Program-made: the position numbers and the translations under genes
Assembly (NCBI RefSeq): GCF_014652375.1
Contig: NZ_BMYR01000006.1
Span: 1 to 64,000, forward strand
DNA from: Alishewanella tabrizica
GTDB taxonomy: Bacteria > Pseudomonadota > Gammaproteobacteria > Enterobacterales > Alteromonadaceae
DNA length: 64,000 bases
Reading direction: 5' to 3'
The notes under the pieces: model-generated
Seen by the model: the letters and a program-made list of their open reading frames with translations, nothing else
Databases searched by the model: none
Told to the model about the DNA's origin: nothing
In this document: in pieces, positions 45,664 through 55,966 of the stretch
How positions within the stretch are numbered: the stretch's first letter is position 1
How the letters are laid out: each line of letters starts with the position of its first letter

Positions 45664-45697
45664 GAAAAGCACAATTTCGCTTTGAAAAAACATAATT
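45664..45697 (+). promoter_or_regulatory. Candidate XylR operator: two direct half-sites 20 bp apart
   Basis: GAAAAGCACAATTT (45664-45677) and GAAAAAACATAATT (45684-45697) repeat in the same direction with a 20-bp period, about two helical turns, which suits a dimer of AraC-type readers. The second half-site closely resembles the sequence in the E. coli xyl control region (GAAATAACATAATT, from memory). Confidence 0.65.
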
Positions 45698-45762
45698 GTG
45701 ATTAACCACCACATTGCCCAACATGAGTGTGGCAGCATTCAGTTAAAACCAAGGAGAGCAGC

Positions 45763-47082
45763 GTGGCTCAGTATTTCGATCAGATTAATAAAATAGTATA
45801 TGAAGGTGCCGACAGCACCAATCCACTCGCATTTAAACATTATAATCCTAGTGAAAAAATTCTCGGCAAGACCATGGCAGAGCACTTACGCATGGCAGCC
45901 TGTTACTGGCACAATTTTTGTTGGAATGGCCAAGATGTGTTTGGTCAGGGAACCTTTGATCGTCCTTGGTTAGCGGGTGGCGATGCCATGCAACAAGCCA
46001 AGCATAAAGCCGATGTTGCCTTCGAGTTCTTCAGTAAACTGTCTATCCCTTACTACTGTTTTCACGATATTGATGTCGCTCCTGAAGGCAATTCCATTAA
46101 AGACTATATCAATAATTTTGCGGCGATCGTGGATGTACTCGAGCAAAAACAAGCCGAAACCGGTGTGAAGTTATTATGGGGTACCGCCAATCTGTTTAGT
46201 CACCCTCGCTATGCTGCAGGTGCGGCTTCTAATCCCGATCCTGCGGTATTTAGCTACGGTGCGACGCAGGTGTTTCATGCAATGAACGCCACTAAGCGTT
46301 TAGGCGGTGACAATTATGTATTATGGGGTGGTCGTGAAGGTTACGAAACGCTACTCAATACAGACTTACGTCAAGAGCGTGCGCAATTAGGCCGTTTTAT
46401 GCAAATGGTGGTTGAGCATAAACACAAAATTGGTTTTAAAGGCGCGTTATTGATTGAGCCTAAGCCCCAAGAGCCAACGAAGCATCAATATGATTATGAT
46501 TCTGCGACCGTGTACGGCTTTTTAAAGCAATTTGGTTTGGAAAAAGAGTTCAAGGTTAATATCGAAGCGAACCATGCAACGTTAGCGGGACACTCGTTTC
46601 ATCATGAAGTTGCCACGGCAATTTCGTTGGGTATTTTTGGCAGTATTGATGCCAACCGTGGAGATGCGCAAAACGGTTGGGATACTGACCAATTTCCTAA
46701 TAGCGTAGAAGAACTCAGCTTGGTTATGTACGAGATCCTTAAAGCGGGGGGATTCTCTACTGGGGGCTTTAACTTTGATGCCAAATTACGCCGTCAAAGC
46801 TCAGATCGGTATGATTTATTTCATGGTCATATCGGTGGTATGGATCACCTAGCAATGGCACTTAAACGGGCTGCAGCGTTAATTGAAAAAGATTTCTTAA
46901 GTGCTGCAGTTGCAAAACGCTACGCAGGATGGAGTGATGCACTGGGTAAAACCATTCAAAGTGGTGAGCATAGTTTACAATCTCTGGCCGAGCTTACCGT
47001 GCGCGAACAATTAGATCCTAAGCCAGTGAGTGGTCGCCAAGAGTTGTTAGAAAACCAGCTTAATTTGGTGTTATACCGCTAA
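45763..47082 (+). CDS. xylA: Xylose isomerase
   Basis: 439 residues from a GTG start preceded by AAGGAG; the upstream ATG-like frame from 45727 adds 12 unlikely residues. Converts D-xylose to D-xylulose. Motifs: [11 protein letters not shown] (catalytic His), [17 protein letters not shown] (metal-binding Glu and Lys), and [17 protein letters not shown]. Length is that of the class II enzyme. Promoter region holds the XylR-like direct repeats; a strong terminator follows. Confidence 0.97.
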   Translation: MAQYFDQINKIVYEGADSTNPLAFKHYNPSEKILGKTMAEHLRMAACYWHNFCWNGQDVFGQGTFDRPWLAGGDAMQQAKHKADVAFEFFSKLSIPYYCFHDIDVAPEGNSIKDYINNFAAIVDVLEQKQAETGVKLLWGTANLFSHPRYAAGAASNPDPAVFSYGATQVFHAMNATKRLGGDNYVLWGGREGYETLLNTDLRQERAQLGRFMQMVVEHKHKIGFKGALLIEPKPQEPTKHQYDYDSATVYGFLKQFGLEKEFKVNIEANHATLAGHSFHHEVATAISLGIFGSIDANRGDAQNGWDTDQFPNSVEELSLVMYEILKAGGFSTGGFNFDAKLRRQSSDRYDLFHGHIGGMDHLAMALKRAAALIEKDFLSAAVAKRYAGWSDALGKTIQSGEHSLQSLAELTVREQLDPKPVSGRQELLENQLNLVLYR

Positions 47083-47117
47083 CGTTTCGCTTTTATCCTG
47101 TCTGTACCTGTTGTCTT

Positions 47118-47139
47118 GCCCGGCGTGCCGGGCTTTTTT
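47118..47139 (+). terminator. Terminator of xylA
   Basis: GCCCGG-CGTG-CCGGGC stem followed by TTTTTT. Confidence 0.92.
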
Positions 47140-47189
47140 ATGCGTTGCGGCGCATCAACAACCATCGCTATAACGTGCGGTTTCTCTCC

Positions 47190-48122
47190 CTAAAGATGTT
47201 GCATCAATTGATAACGAAGATGCGCAACAAAGGGCTGCCCAGGCCGTGTATAGTGAAATGGAAAATGGCTATGGTTTGGCGAATCTGGATAAAATTGCGG
47301 TTCAAGGCACAGCCCTTGTCGTGGTGCAAAAGGACAGGGGAGATAATCGCCGGTATACACTTGTAACCCAGGATAATCAGAACTTACGAACAGCTGCAGG
47401 CGCCCATCTGGGCTGGTTAGGATGGCAGCCGGTTGCTGCACATCAGCAGTGACGACAAAGTTATGATCGAGTGATAATGCCTCTAGCGTTTTTGGCTGAC
47501 GAAAATCTAGCGCAGTGTTAGCGATATGCCGCAGTTCTCCGGTAGGAATTTTGTGTTCGTCGGTTACCGTGACAAGATCAGTATTTAACCAAAGCTGATG
47601 CGTATCAATGTTGGTATGCGTGGTGGCTAAATTAAAGTACGGATGTAACGTGGGGCCTACCAAGGTAGGGCAATCGGCCCACGCATGAAAATGGACATCT
47701 AAGGTGCCGTCACTGCCTAGCTGATAACGAAGAGTAAACTGGATAGGGCCGGGATACCCCCCATAGCCATCTACCGTATTGCAACCAAGCACCAGCTCAG
47801 TTGGGGTGTGAGTTAGCTTATGCCAACGCATTTTTTGTAAGCCTAAGCGTCCCCCGTGTAATTGGTTTGATCCTTCATTTTGCTCCAATTGATAGCATTG
47901 CTGATCGATATAAATTTTGCCACCTTTAATACGATTAGCATAAGGTCCTACTACGGCGCCTAAATAACAACGATCCTGTTGATAATCGTGTAGCGAGGGA
48001 TAGCTAAGAATTATATCGCGATGTTGCTGGCCTACTACAGTAGACCAGCGATACAAGCTGGCGCCGTGTTCTAGAATCATCACGGTATCGCCACGGGCAT
48101 TGGTTAAGGTAAAACTGTTCAT
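47190..48122 (-). CDS. Aldose 1-epimerase family (mutarotase)
   Basis: 310 residues of the GalM-like beta-sandwich fold. Conserved GAVVGPYANRIKGG, NQLHGGRLGLQKMRW (catalytic His), HPYFNL (second His) and LCLEPQFYPDSPNH (catalytic Glu). Interconverts the alpha and beta anomers of a sugar, here most likely D-xylose for XylA. Next to the xylose symporter gene on the same strand, with 106 bp between them. Confidence 0.9.
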   Translation of the reverse strand: MNSFTLTNARGDTVMILEHGASLYRWSTVVGQQHRDIILSYPSLHDYQQDRCYLGAVVGPYANRIKGGKIYIDQQCYQLEQNEGSNQLHGGRLGLQKMRWHKLTHTPTELVLGCNTVDGYGGYPGPIQFTLRYQLGSDGTLDVHFHAWADCPTLVGPTLHPYFNLATTHTNIDTHQLWLNTDLVTVTDEHKIPTGELRHIANTALDFRQPKTLEALSLDHNFVVTADVQQPAAILTSPDGRLQLFVSSDYPGLQVYTGDYLPCPFAPRQGLCLEPQFYPDSPNHSHFPFHYTRPGQPFVAHLRYQLMQHL

Positions 48123-48228
48123 AAGCTGCTCAGACTAGACAAAAGACCAGCCTAATCCGCTAACCGTCTCAATCCTATTCTGTAAGTTGCTGGCGCTATT
48201 ATGGAATTTATTGCACTTGTGGCCCATG

Positions 48229-49671
48229 TTAGCCTTGCATATCCTCCAGTTCAGTACCCTTGGTTTCATGCACCATCTTGATCACAAATAGGATAGAAAT
48301 CAGCGCGCCCACTGTATATAAACCATAAGCGCCGGCTAACCCTATGCCGCTAAGTAGCATGGGAAAGGTCATGGTGATCAGAAAGTTGCTGCTCCATTGC
48401 GCTAAGCCACTGACCGCCAATCCAGAGCCACGTAATTGGTTTGGAAACATTTCACCTAGCATCACCCACATGACGGGTCCCCAAGACATATTAAAGAAAA
48501 AGACATAGGCATTGGCACTAATTAAAGCGATCAATCCCCACTCACCCAGTATTAAGCGGCCCGTAGTATCCTGTGCCGCGTTGCTAAAGGCGAGCACCAT
48601 CACGGCCAAGGTAAGGGTCATTCCTATAGAACCCCATTTAAGCAAAGGTTTGCGTCCAATTTTATCAATAAGTAATAAGGTGATGACGCAGGCGGCAATA
48701 CTTAACCCACCGCTGATCACATTAATGCGTAGCGCGTCAGACTCAGAAAACCCTACGGCTTGCCATAAAACGGCGCCGTAGTAAAACACTACGTTAATGC
48801 CAACCAATTGTTGGAACGTTGCCAAGCCAATCCCAACCCAAACAATGCGACGCAGTTTGCCGCCACGATCTAATAAATCCGCTAGCTTGGGCGGTTGCTT
48901 ATGCAAAAGCGATTGCTGGATATCCTGTAATTTAATCTGAGCGGTATGCTGACCATATAATCGACAGAGCACGTCTCCAGCAGCTGCATGTTTACCAGCA
49001 ATGACCAAAAAGCGCGGACTTTCAGGAATAAACAACAGCATCAGTAAAAAAAGCACCGCGGGCAGCAGCTCCATCCAGAACATCCAGCGCCAAGCGGCAA
49101 AATCGAACCAGAGGAGTGCGGTTGACGCGCCAGCAAATTCTGCGAGTAAATAATTGCTTATAAAGGCCATAAACAAGCCAAAAATAATCGCAATTTGCTG
49201 CACCGTGGTGAGCATGCCACGATAACGCGCGGGAGCAACTTCAGAAATATAGGCGGGAGCCATTACCGAGGCGGCGCCTACGGCTAAGCCACCTAAGATG
49301 CGATAAATAACAAAAGTCAGGGAGCTATCTGCGATACCAGAGCCCCAAGCACTGATCACAAAACAGATGGCCGCCGCCAGTAAAATATTTTTGCGGCCAT
49401 AAATATCGGCCAATCGTCCAGCAAAAAAAGCCCCTATGGCGCAGCCTAGCAGCATACTGGCAACATTAAAGCCGGTCCCTGCGCTATCAGACATAAAGGC
49501 TTGTTGTAAGCCATCGACAGTGCCATTAATCACGCCGCTGTCAAAGCCAAAAAGAAAGCCACCTAAAGTAGCAACGATAGTAATAAATATAATAAAGCGG
49601 CGATTATCGGTTTCTGGGGTAATCTGCGATGCTGCCGAGCTGTGCTCGGTAAGCGAAATGGGTTGCTGCAA
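48229..49671 (-). CDS. XylE-like sugar porter (MFS), probable D-xylose:H+ symporter
   Basis: 480 residues, 12 TM, TTG start after GGAG. Sugar porter signatures: GGFLFGFDSGVINGT, GRLADIYGRKNILL, PAYISEVAPARYRGML, PESPRFLVIAGK, and QQLVGINVVFYYG with the sugar-binding QQ of XylE/GLUT. The match to XylE and the location between mutarotase and GPH porter support xylose import by proton symport. A glucose substrate cannot be excluded. Confidence 0.9.
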   Translation of the reverse strand: MQQPISLTEHSSAASQITPETDNRRFIIFITIVATLGGFLFGFDSGVINGTVDGLQQAFMSDSAGTGFNVASMLLGCAIGAFFAGRLADIYGRKNILLAAAICFVISAWGSGIADSSLTFVIYRILGGLAVGAASVMAPAYISEVAPARYRGMLTTVQQIAIIFGLFMAFISNYLLAEFAGASTALLWFDFAAWRWMFWMELLPAVLFLLMLLFIPESPRFLVIAGKHAAAGDVLCRLYGQHTAQIKLQDIQQSLLHKQPPKLADLLDRGGKLRRIVWVGIGLATFQQLVGINVVFYYGAVLWQAVGFSESDALRINVISGGLSIAACVITLLLIDKIGRKPLLKWGSIGMTLTLAVMVLAFSNAAQDTTGRLILGEWGLIALISANAYVFFFNMSWGPVMWVMLGEMFPNQLRGSGLAVSGLAQWSSNFLITMTFPMLLSGIGLAGAYGLYTVGALISILFVIKMVHETKGTELEDMQG

Positions 49672-49941
49672 AAGAGTGGCTCCTGTAAGCGCATAATGTG
49701 TGCTTGCAGCATAAGTTTAAATTGACGGTAACGCAGGCCGGTTGCTAAAAAACATAAATCTTTCAATACATTTCGTTAATTCTCCTAAGGCATTAGCATT
49801 GTATGGTAAGGATTAGCCATTCCATTAATTACATAAACGATGCACTGGTCATTGCTGTGTTGCATTCTTTGGTTGTGCAAGACAGCGAGAGCTCCAAGGT
49901 AACGAGAATAATAAAAAGCGCTTAACAACAGGTAGAGGCAA

Positions 49942-51423
49942 ATGCAAACAGTAACGCAAAAACTCAGTGTCACAGAAAAAATTGGTTATAGCTTAGGTGA
50001 CTTAGCGGCCAATCTCATCTTTCAAACGCTTATGACCTTTTTGGCGTTTTTTTATACTGATGTGTACAAGATCCCTCCCGCTGCTGCGGCAACGATTATC
50101 TTTATTGGCGGTATGATAGGGGCTTTTTTTAACCCCATTATGGGCTTAATTGCCGATCGTACCCAAACACGTTGGGGGAAATTTCGGCCTTGGATCCTCT
50201 GGACAGCGGTGCCATTCGGCATTATTGCGCTGCTAGCGTTTAGCACGCCCGATTTTAGCCCAGAGGGCAAAATTGCCTATGCTTTTATTACCTATGTGTT
50301 GTTGGTGCTGGTGTACTCAGCTAACAACCTTCCTTATTCGGCGTTAAGTGGCGTGCTTACCGGCAATATGTCGGATCGTAATAGTTTATCGGCGTATCGA
50401 TTTGTGGCCGTTATGGTCGCGCAATTTATTATTCAAGCGTTGTTATTGCCACTGGTATTAATTTTGGGCGATGGCGATAAAGCCGTTGGGTTTGAAAAAA
50501 CCATGTTTATCTTTGCTTGTACTGGCATCGTATTTTTCCTCATTACGTTTTTAACCACTAAAGAGCGTGTGTTATCGCTACAACTGCAAAAATCGAGCGT
50601 GCGACAGGATGTCAGTGATCTCGTGAAGAATAAACCTTGGACCATTATGTTGCTGTTAACGGTGTTGGTGTTTATTACCTTAGCGTTGAAAGGGGGCATG
50701 TATATTTTTTATTTTGACCATTATTTAAGCGAATCACATGTCGCGCAGTTTTTAAATGATATTGGCTTTAATGCGTTTATTGCTGGGTTAAACAGTGTTT
50801 TAACTAGCGTTGGTTTAAATGCTTTTTTATGGCCAGAAGACGCTGCCACGTCGGGGTTCAGCTTATTTAACGCTGGCGGCATTATCTGCATGATTATTGG
50901 TATCGGTTTCTCGAAAACGTTAGCCGACCGTTTTGGTAAGCGTGATGTGTTTGCTGTGGCACTGTTTATTTCCACATTATTTATTTTGTTGTTTTACGTG
51001 TTGCCCGCAGAGGCAATAGGTATGGTCTTTTTAGCGCAAATTCTGCATGGGTTATTTTATGGTATTACCATTCCCTTGTTGTGGGCCATGATTGCCGATG
51101 TAGCCGATTATTCTGAATGGAAAAATCACCGTCGCGCCACAGCGATTATTTTCTCTGCCATGATTTTTGGCTTAAAGCTGGGATTAAGTATTGGTGGCGC
51201 CTTGGTAGCAGGTATTTTGGCGCATTATGGATACGATGCGCAGCTTACTCAGCAATCAGCAGAGACCATCAACGGTATTAAGTTATCCGTGAGCTTATAC
51301 GCCGCCATTCCCTTTTTAATGGGGGTAGGGGCGATGTTGGTGTATGAAATTAATAAACACAAAGAAATTGAAATTGAACGCGAACTCGCTGCGCGTCGCG
51401 CATCCGCACAAGGAAACTCGTAG
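49942..51423 (+). CDS. GPH-family glycoside:cation symporter (XynT/XynP-like xyloside transporter)
   Basis: 493 residues with 12 TM. N-terminal KLSVTEKIGYSLGDLAANLIFQT and GLIADRTQTRWGKFRPWILW are signatures of glycoside-pentoside-hexuronide carriers. The next gene starts one base after the stop and encodes a cytoplasmic GH43, so the carrier probably imports xylo-oligosaccharides, or their glucuronylated or arabinosylated forms. RBS AGAGG. First gene of a three-gene operon. Confidence 0.9.
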   Translation: MQTVTQKLSVTEKIGYSLGDLAANLIFQTLMTFLAFFYTDVYKIPPAAAATIIFIGGMIGAFFNPIMGLIADRTQTRWGKFRPWILWTAVPFGIIALLAFSTPDFSPEGKIAYAFITYVLLVLVYSANNLPYSALSGVLTGNMSDRNSLSAYRFVAVMVAQFIIQALLLPLVLILGDGDKAVGFEKTMFIFACTGIVFFLITFLTTKERVLSLQLQKSSVRQDVSDLVKNKPWTIMLLLTVLVFITLALKGGMYIFYFDHYLSESHVAQFLNDIGFNAFIAGLNSVLTSVGLNAFLWPEDAATSGFSLFNAGGIICMIIGIGFSKTLADRFGKRDVFAVALFISTLFILLFYVLPAEAIGMVFLAQILHGLFYGITIPLLWAMIADVADYSEWKNHRRATAIIFSAMIFGLKLGLSIGGALVAGILAHYGYDAQLTQQSAETINGIKLSVSLYAAIPFLMGVGAMLVYEINKHKEIEIERELAARRASAQGNS

Positions 51424-51424
51424 T

Positions 51425-52429
51425 ATGTCAGACATTGATTATAAAGACGTGCAAGATAAGGCCATTTCCGCCCCATTGGTTAAGCATATCTATACGGCAG
51501 ATCCGTCAGCACATGTGTTTGATGGTCGTATTTACATCTATCCTTCACACGATATCGAAGCCGGTATTCCGTTTAATGACAACGGTGATCATTTTGGTAT
51601 GGAAGATTATCATGTGTTATCTCTGGATCACCCCGGCGCATCTACAATTGATCATGGGGTAGCTTTACATATTGCTGATGTGCCATGGGCAGAGCGACAA
51701 ATGTGGGCGCCAGATGCAACGAAAAAAGGCGATAGCTATTATTTTTATTTCCCAGCTAAGAATGCGGCTGGGCGTTTTCAGATTGGTGTTGCCGTTAGTG
51801 ATTGCCCAACCGGACCTTTTAAAGCGCAGCCTTTGCCCATAGCCGGCAGCTATTCAATCGATCCAGCCGTGTTTGCGGATGATGATGGCAGTTATTATCT
51901 GTATTTTGGCGGGATCTGGGGGGGGCAGTTACAAGAATATCGCAATAATCAATTTGGCGAACACTATGCCGAGCCGAGTGCAACGGAACTCGCCCTTTGC
52001 CCCAAAGTGGCCAAACTCACTGATACAATGTTGGAATTTGCCGAAGCCCCACGCGATATTGTGATTTTAGACGAGCACGGCAAGCCCTTGTTAGCAGGCG
52101 ATACCGACAGGCGCTTTTTTGAGGCGTCTTGGTTGCATAAATATCAGGGGAAATATTATTTTTCCTACTCGACAGGTGATACACATTTTATTTGTTATGC
52201 GATGGGCGACAGCCCTTATGGCCCCTTCACCTATCAAGGCCGGATCTTAGAGCCGGTCGTTGGCTGGACAACACACCATTCTATTTGTGAGTTTAATGGC
52301 ACCTGGTACTTGTTTTACCATGATTCGATATTGTCTGAAGGGGTAACGCATCTACGTTCGGTAAAAATGACACCACTAGAGTATGACGAGCAGGGGCGCA
52401 TCAAGATGATCAGCCCTTATCGTCGATAA
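51425..52429 (+). CDS. GH43 subfamily 1 beta-xylosidase, cytoplasmic
   Basis: 334 residues, ATG 51425 after AAGGAAAC, one base after the transporter stop. No signal peptide. ADPSAHVFDGRIYIYPSHD is the start of the beta-propeller with the catalytic-base Asp, SIDPAVFADDDGSYYLYFGG and FFEASWLHKYQGKYYFSYS (general-acid Glu) follow. It splits xylobiose-like oligomers after uptake by the coupled GPH symporter. Its lack of an export signal complements the lipoprotein GH43 at 42606-40879. Confidence 0.93.
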   Translation: MSDIDYKDVQDKAISAPLVKHIYTADPSAHVFDGRIYIYPSHDIEAGIPFNDNGDHFGMEDYHVLSLDHPGASTIDHGVALHIADVPWAERQMWAPDATKKGDSYYFYFPAKNAAGRFQIGVAVSDCPTGPFKAQPLPIAGSYSIDPAVFADDDGSYYLYFGGIWGGQLQEYRNNQFGEHYAEPSATELALCPKVAKLTDTMLEFAEAPRDIVILDEHGKPLLAGDTDRRFFEASWLHKYQGKYYFSYSTGDTHFICYAMGDSPYGPFTYQGRILEPVVGWTTHHSICEFNGTWYLFYHDSILSEGVTHLRSVKMTPLEYDEQGRIKMISPYRR

Positions 52430-52441
52430 CGCGGAGGCAGT

Positions 52442-54409
52442 ATGGCAGCAATACCGCTTATTCGTTTTGCTCAGGCAAGTCTTGTATTGAGCCTTGTATT
52501 GGTTGGGTATAGCCCCAGAGTGGACGCCGATATCCGTTTACCAAAATTGATCAGTGATCATATGGTATTACAGCGTGATACAACGATCTCATTATGGGGC
52601 TGGGCCGATGCGGATGAGACGGTAACGGTGTATTTAAATGATGTCTTAGTGGGTGAAAGCCTCCCTAAAAACGGTCGTTGGCAACTGGCCTTAGCCGCGC
52701 AAAAAGCGGGCTGCGGCCACCAGCTTACTCTGCAGGGGAAGCAGCGACTCGACATAATCGATGTTTGCTTTGGTGATGTTTGGGTAGCGTCTGGGCAATC
52801 TAATATGGAGATGCCTATGGCACGATTGGCTGAGGCATACCCCGATGATCTACAGCAGGCTACCTATCCACAAATCCGCCAATTTACGGTGCCCCAAGAG
52901 TATAATTTTGACGCGCCGCAACACGATGTTAGTAGCGGTAGATGGCAGCTTGCCAGCCCAGCAACGATTCATGATTTTTCTGCACTGGCCTATTACTTTG
53001 CGCGCGATTTATACCAACATAATGGTGTGCCTATTGGGATTTTAAATAATGCTTTAGGCGGCTCACCCATCGAAGCGTGGTTAAGTGAAGAGGCGTTGCA
53101 AGCTTTTCCCGACGCCTTAGCTGAGGCAAAGCGCTTTCGCGATCCGGCCTTGCGGGCACGTATCACCGCAGACGATCAGGCGAAAAATGCCCGCTGGTAT
53201 GGTGATTTACAACAACGTGATCCCGGGTTAAACCCTGATAAGCCATGGTATGCCCCCCATTTTGATGACAGTCAGTGGCCCACCTTTACGGTGCCAGGTT
53301 TTCAAACTAACGCCTTTACGGGGAGCTGGTGGTTACGAAAAACCGTTATGCTAAGTGCTGAACAAGCCAACAATGCCGATACGCTGCGCTTAGGTTCTAT
53401 TGTAGATGCCGATGAGGTATATATAAACGGTCAGCTTATCGGTAATACCACCTATCAATATCCGCCTAGGCGTTACACCGTGCCGACTGGCGTACTTCAG
53501 GCGGGCGCAAACCTAATTGCTGTTCGAATCACGTCCACTCAGGGGAAAACTGGCTTGATGCCTGATAAACCCTATTGGTTGGGAACCGATGAGCAGTCCA
53601 TTCCCCTAAATGGCATATGGCGTATGCAAACGGCTGCGCGTGCCGAAATGTTGCCGAGCGATACCTTTATTCGTTGGCAACCGTTGGGGTTGTTTAATGG
53701 TCTAACGGCGCCTTTAACGTCTCTGCCAATCAAAGGTGTCATTTGGTATCAAGGTGAGTCTAATGTTGGGCGCTATCCCGAGTATGCAGCACGCTTTCGA
53801 GCGCTGATCCGCGATTGGCGTACGCAGTGGCAGCAACCTGAATTGCCTTTTTTATATGTACAATTAGCCAACTACTTGGAAAAAACATCTGCGCCATCCG
53901 ACAGCCATTGGGCTGGACTACGCGAAGCGCAACGTCAGGCATTGGATATGCCACATACTGCAATGGTCGTGGCCATTGATACCGGTGAATGGAATGATAT
54001 TCATCCGGTAGATAAGAAAACCCTTGGGCAACGTTTGGCGTTAGCCGCAAGAGCAGTAGTATTGAATGAAAACCTACTCTACCAAGGGCCACAATTACAG
54101 ACAATGCAGGCAGAAGGGAACGCGTTAGTACTGACGTTTGATCACGCCTTGCAGCTAAAAGGAGAAGGCCAAAGTTTTGCTATCGCAGGGGCCGATAATA
54201 AATTTTATTGGGCGCAACGCGTATTCGTGTCAAGCACATCATCGTCCCACGATCCGTCGCCACAAGCCTATCAGCTTCGGTTATCGCACCCTCAGGTGAG
54301 CGCACCAACCCAAGTACGCTATGCGTGGGCCGATAACCCTGACGCAGTATTGTATAATACTGCAGGTTTGCCAGCCTCGCCTTTTACCGCAACGCTTAAG
54401 CCAAACTAA
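52442..54409 (+). CDS. SGNH carbohydrate acetylesterase (sialate O-acetylesterase-like), secreted
   Basis: 655 residues, signal peptide ending in RVDADI. SASA-type SGNH hydrolase with S120 in VWVASGQSNMEM, GVIWYQGESN (oxyanion region) and D519-I-H521 in WNDIHP. An inserted beta-sandwich like the GH2 sugar-binding domain (about 270-385, FDDSQWPTFTVPG) sits between the halves. The family includes sialate acetylesterases and acetyl xylan esterases. In this operon, removal of acetyl groups from xylan or xylo-oligosaccharides is the best inference; sialic-acid genes are absent. GGAGG ribosome site; 12 bp after the GH43 gene. Confidence 0.88.
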   Translation: MAAIPLIRFAQASLVLSLVLVGYSPRVDADIRLPKLISDHMVLQRDTTISLWGWADADETVTVYLNDVLVGESLPKNGRWQLALAAQKAGCGHQLTLQGKQRLDIIDVCFGDVWVASGQSNMEMPMARLAEAYPDDLQQATYPQIRQFTVPQEYNFDAPQHDVSSGRWQLASPATIHDFSALAYYFARDLYQHNGVPIGILNNALGGSPIEAWLSEEALQAFPDALAEAKRFRDPALRARITADDQAKNARWYGDLQQRDPGLNPDKPWYAPHFDDSQWPTFTVPGFQTNAFTGSWWLRKTVMLSAEQANNADTLRLGSIVDADEVYINGQLIGNTTYQYPPRRYTVPTGVLQAGANLIAVRITSTQGKTGLMPDKPYWLGTDEQSIPLNGIWRMQTAARAEMLPSDTFIRWQPLGLFNGLTAPLTSLPIKGVIWYQGESNVGRYPEYAARFRALIRDWRTQWQQPELPFLYVQLANYLEKTSAPSDSHWAGLREAQRQALDMPHTAMVVAIDTGEWNDIHPVDKKTLGQRLALAARAVVLNENLLYQGPQLQTMQAEGNALVLTFDHALQLKGEGQSFAIAGADNKFYWAQRVFVSSTSSSHDPSPQAYQLRLSHPQVSAPTQVRYAWADNPDAVLYNTAGLPASPFTATLKPN

Positions 54410-54432
54410 ATAAGGCTGCGAGCAACCCGAGA

Positions 54433-55950
54433 TCAGCTGGGCTGTGCTTGACAATATTGGCGGATAAAGTCGCGATGCGCCGGTAATCTAGACACTGCGC
54501 CTTGAATGGTTTCGCGGATCTGTTGCAGATGGTGTTTCAGATCCTGCGGAGATAATGCTGCTACTAATTTGTGATAACTTTGCGGTTGTAGCCGTTGCCC
54601 CAACATCACGTGTGTCCACGATTCCAATCGGAAGAGTTCTTCGCCAGTTTGAAAGGCATGGGCATTTTCACGAAATAAGGCGATGCGGTGAGCGAGAGAA
54701 TCGGGAATGGGCATATTTTTACAATACTGCCAAAACGGACTATCGTTTCGTTCAGTCTGATGATAATGCAAAATGATAAAGTCTCGGATTTTTTCCAATT
54801 CGCTAATGGATTGTTGATTGTATTCATCAATGAGCGGTTGTGCCATGCCATCAAACGGAAATAAGCGTAATAAACGAATAACGCCATTCATAAATAAGTA
54901 AATACTGGTCGATTCCAGAGGTTCTATAAACCCGCTAGACAATCCTAGTGCCACACAGTTTTTATGCCAAAACTTCTTCCTGCGTCCACTTTGGTAATGC
55001 AGCATGCGCGGTGATGTCACGGTGGGTGTATCCATACTGGTTAGTAAGCGTTGTTGTGCGTGTTCGTCACTTAAAAAATCGTTGGCATACACCAAACCAT
55101 TGCCCATACGATGCTGCAGGGGAATTTGCCAACGCCAGCCGCTGTCATGAGCAATAGCCCGAGTGTAGGGAGGGAGCGTAGCGCCACATTCAGTTTGTAC
55201 CACGACCGCTTTATTGCAGGGTAGCCAATGATCCCAACGCTCAAAACCGGTTTGCAGCGTTTTCTCAATTAATAACGCCTGAAAACCCGTACAATCGATA
55301 AAGAGATCGCCGCTGATTTCTTGGCCGCTCTCTAAGATAAGTGCACGGATATCTCCATTCACCTGTTGTTGAACGTGTGTAATTTTTCCTTCAATTCTTA
55401 CTGCGCCTTGCGCTTCACTAAATTCGCGCAAAAATCGGGCATATCGCCCAGCATCGATGTGATAGGCATAACTTAGTGCGGCCTGTTCAGTTTTGGCAAA
55501 TTTACCTGAAGCCGCCGCCTGATGCTCGTAACAATATTCACCTAATGGCGCGGTTATGGCGTGCTGTAAACCATGCAGATAATAGTGCTGAAAATCGGCT
55601 AAAAAGCTGCCTTGTCCTGTTTTACCAAAAGGATGGATATAACGATCGCCTTGCTGTCCCCAATGCTCAAACGAAATACCTAATTTAAAGGTTGCATGCG
55701 TCGCGCGCATAAACGCTTGTTCATCAATACCGAGTAAATTGTGAAATAGCTGTACTGGCGGGATAGTGGATTCACCTACGCCGACGGTGCCAATGTCAGC
55801 CGACTCCACTAGCACAACCTTGACTAAGCCTTTCAAACGTTTTGATAACGCGGCTGCGGCAACCCAACCGGCTGTGCCTCCTCCAGCAATTACAACGGTT
55901 TTTACAGCGGATGTTGTAGCAGGTTGAGGGTTTTGGGTAAGCGTTTGCAC
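54433..55950 (-). CDS. Flavin-dependent tryptophan-halogenase family protein
   Basis: 505 residues, GTG start after AAGGAG. FAD site VVIAGGGTAGWVAAAAL (residues 19-35), GVGESTIPP, catalytic lysine K89 in ATFKLGISF (the PrnA K79 position), WRWQIP (the WxWxIP motif that blocks monooxygenase action) and SSGFIEPLESTSI with the conserved Glu. The substrate is unlikely to be free tryptophan because homologues in this operon context lack biosynthetic partners. Last gene in the TonB-receptor operon. A real halogenation of a sugar-related or peptide substrate is untested. Confidence 0.88.
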   Translation of the reverse strand: MQTLTQNPQPATTSAVKTVVIAGGGTAGWVAAAALSKRLKGLVKVVLVESADIGTVGVGESTIPPVQLFHNLLGIDEQAFMRATHATFKLGISFEHWGQQGDRYIHPFGKTGQGSFLADFQHYYLHGLQHAITAPLGEYCYEHQAAASGKFAKTEQAALSYAYHIDAGRYARFLREFSEAQGAVRIEGKITHVQQQVNGDIRALILESGQEISGDLFIDCTGFQALLIEKTLQTGFERWDHWLPCNKAVVVQTECGATLPPYTRAIAHDSGWRWQIPLQHRMGNGLVYANDFLSDEHAQQRLLTSMDTPTVTSPRMLHYQSGRRKKFWHKNCVALGLSSGFIEPLESTSIYLFMNGVIRLLRLFPFDGMAQPLIDEYNQQSISELEKIRDFIILHYHQTERNDSPFWQYCKNMPIPDSLAHRIALFRENAHAFQTGEELFRLESWTHVMLGQRLQPQSYHKLVAALSPQDLKHHLQQIRETIQGAVSRLPAHRDFIRQYCQAQPS

Positions 55951-55966
55951 AAAAAACTCCTTTAGA

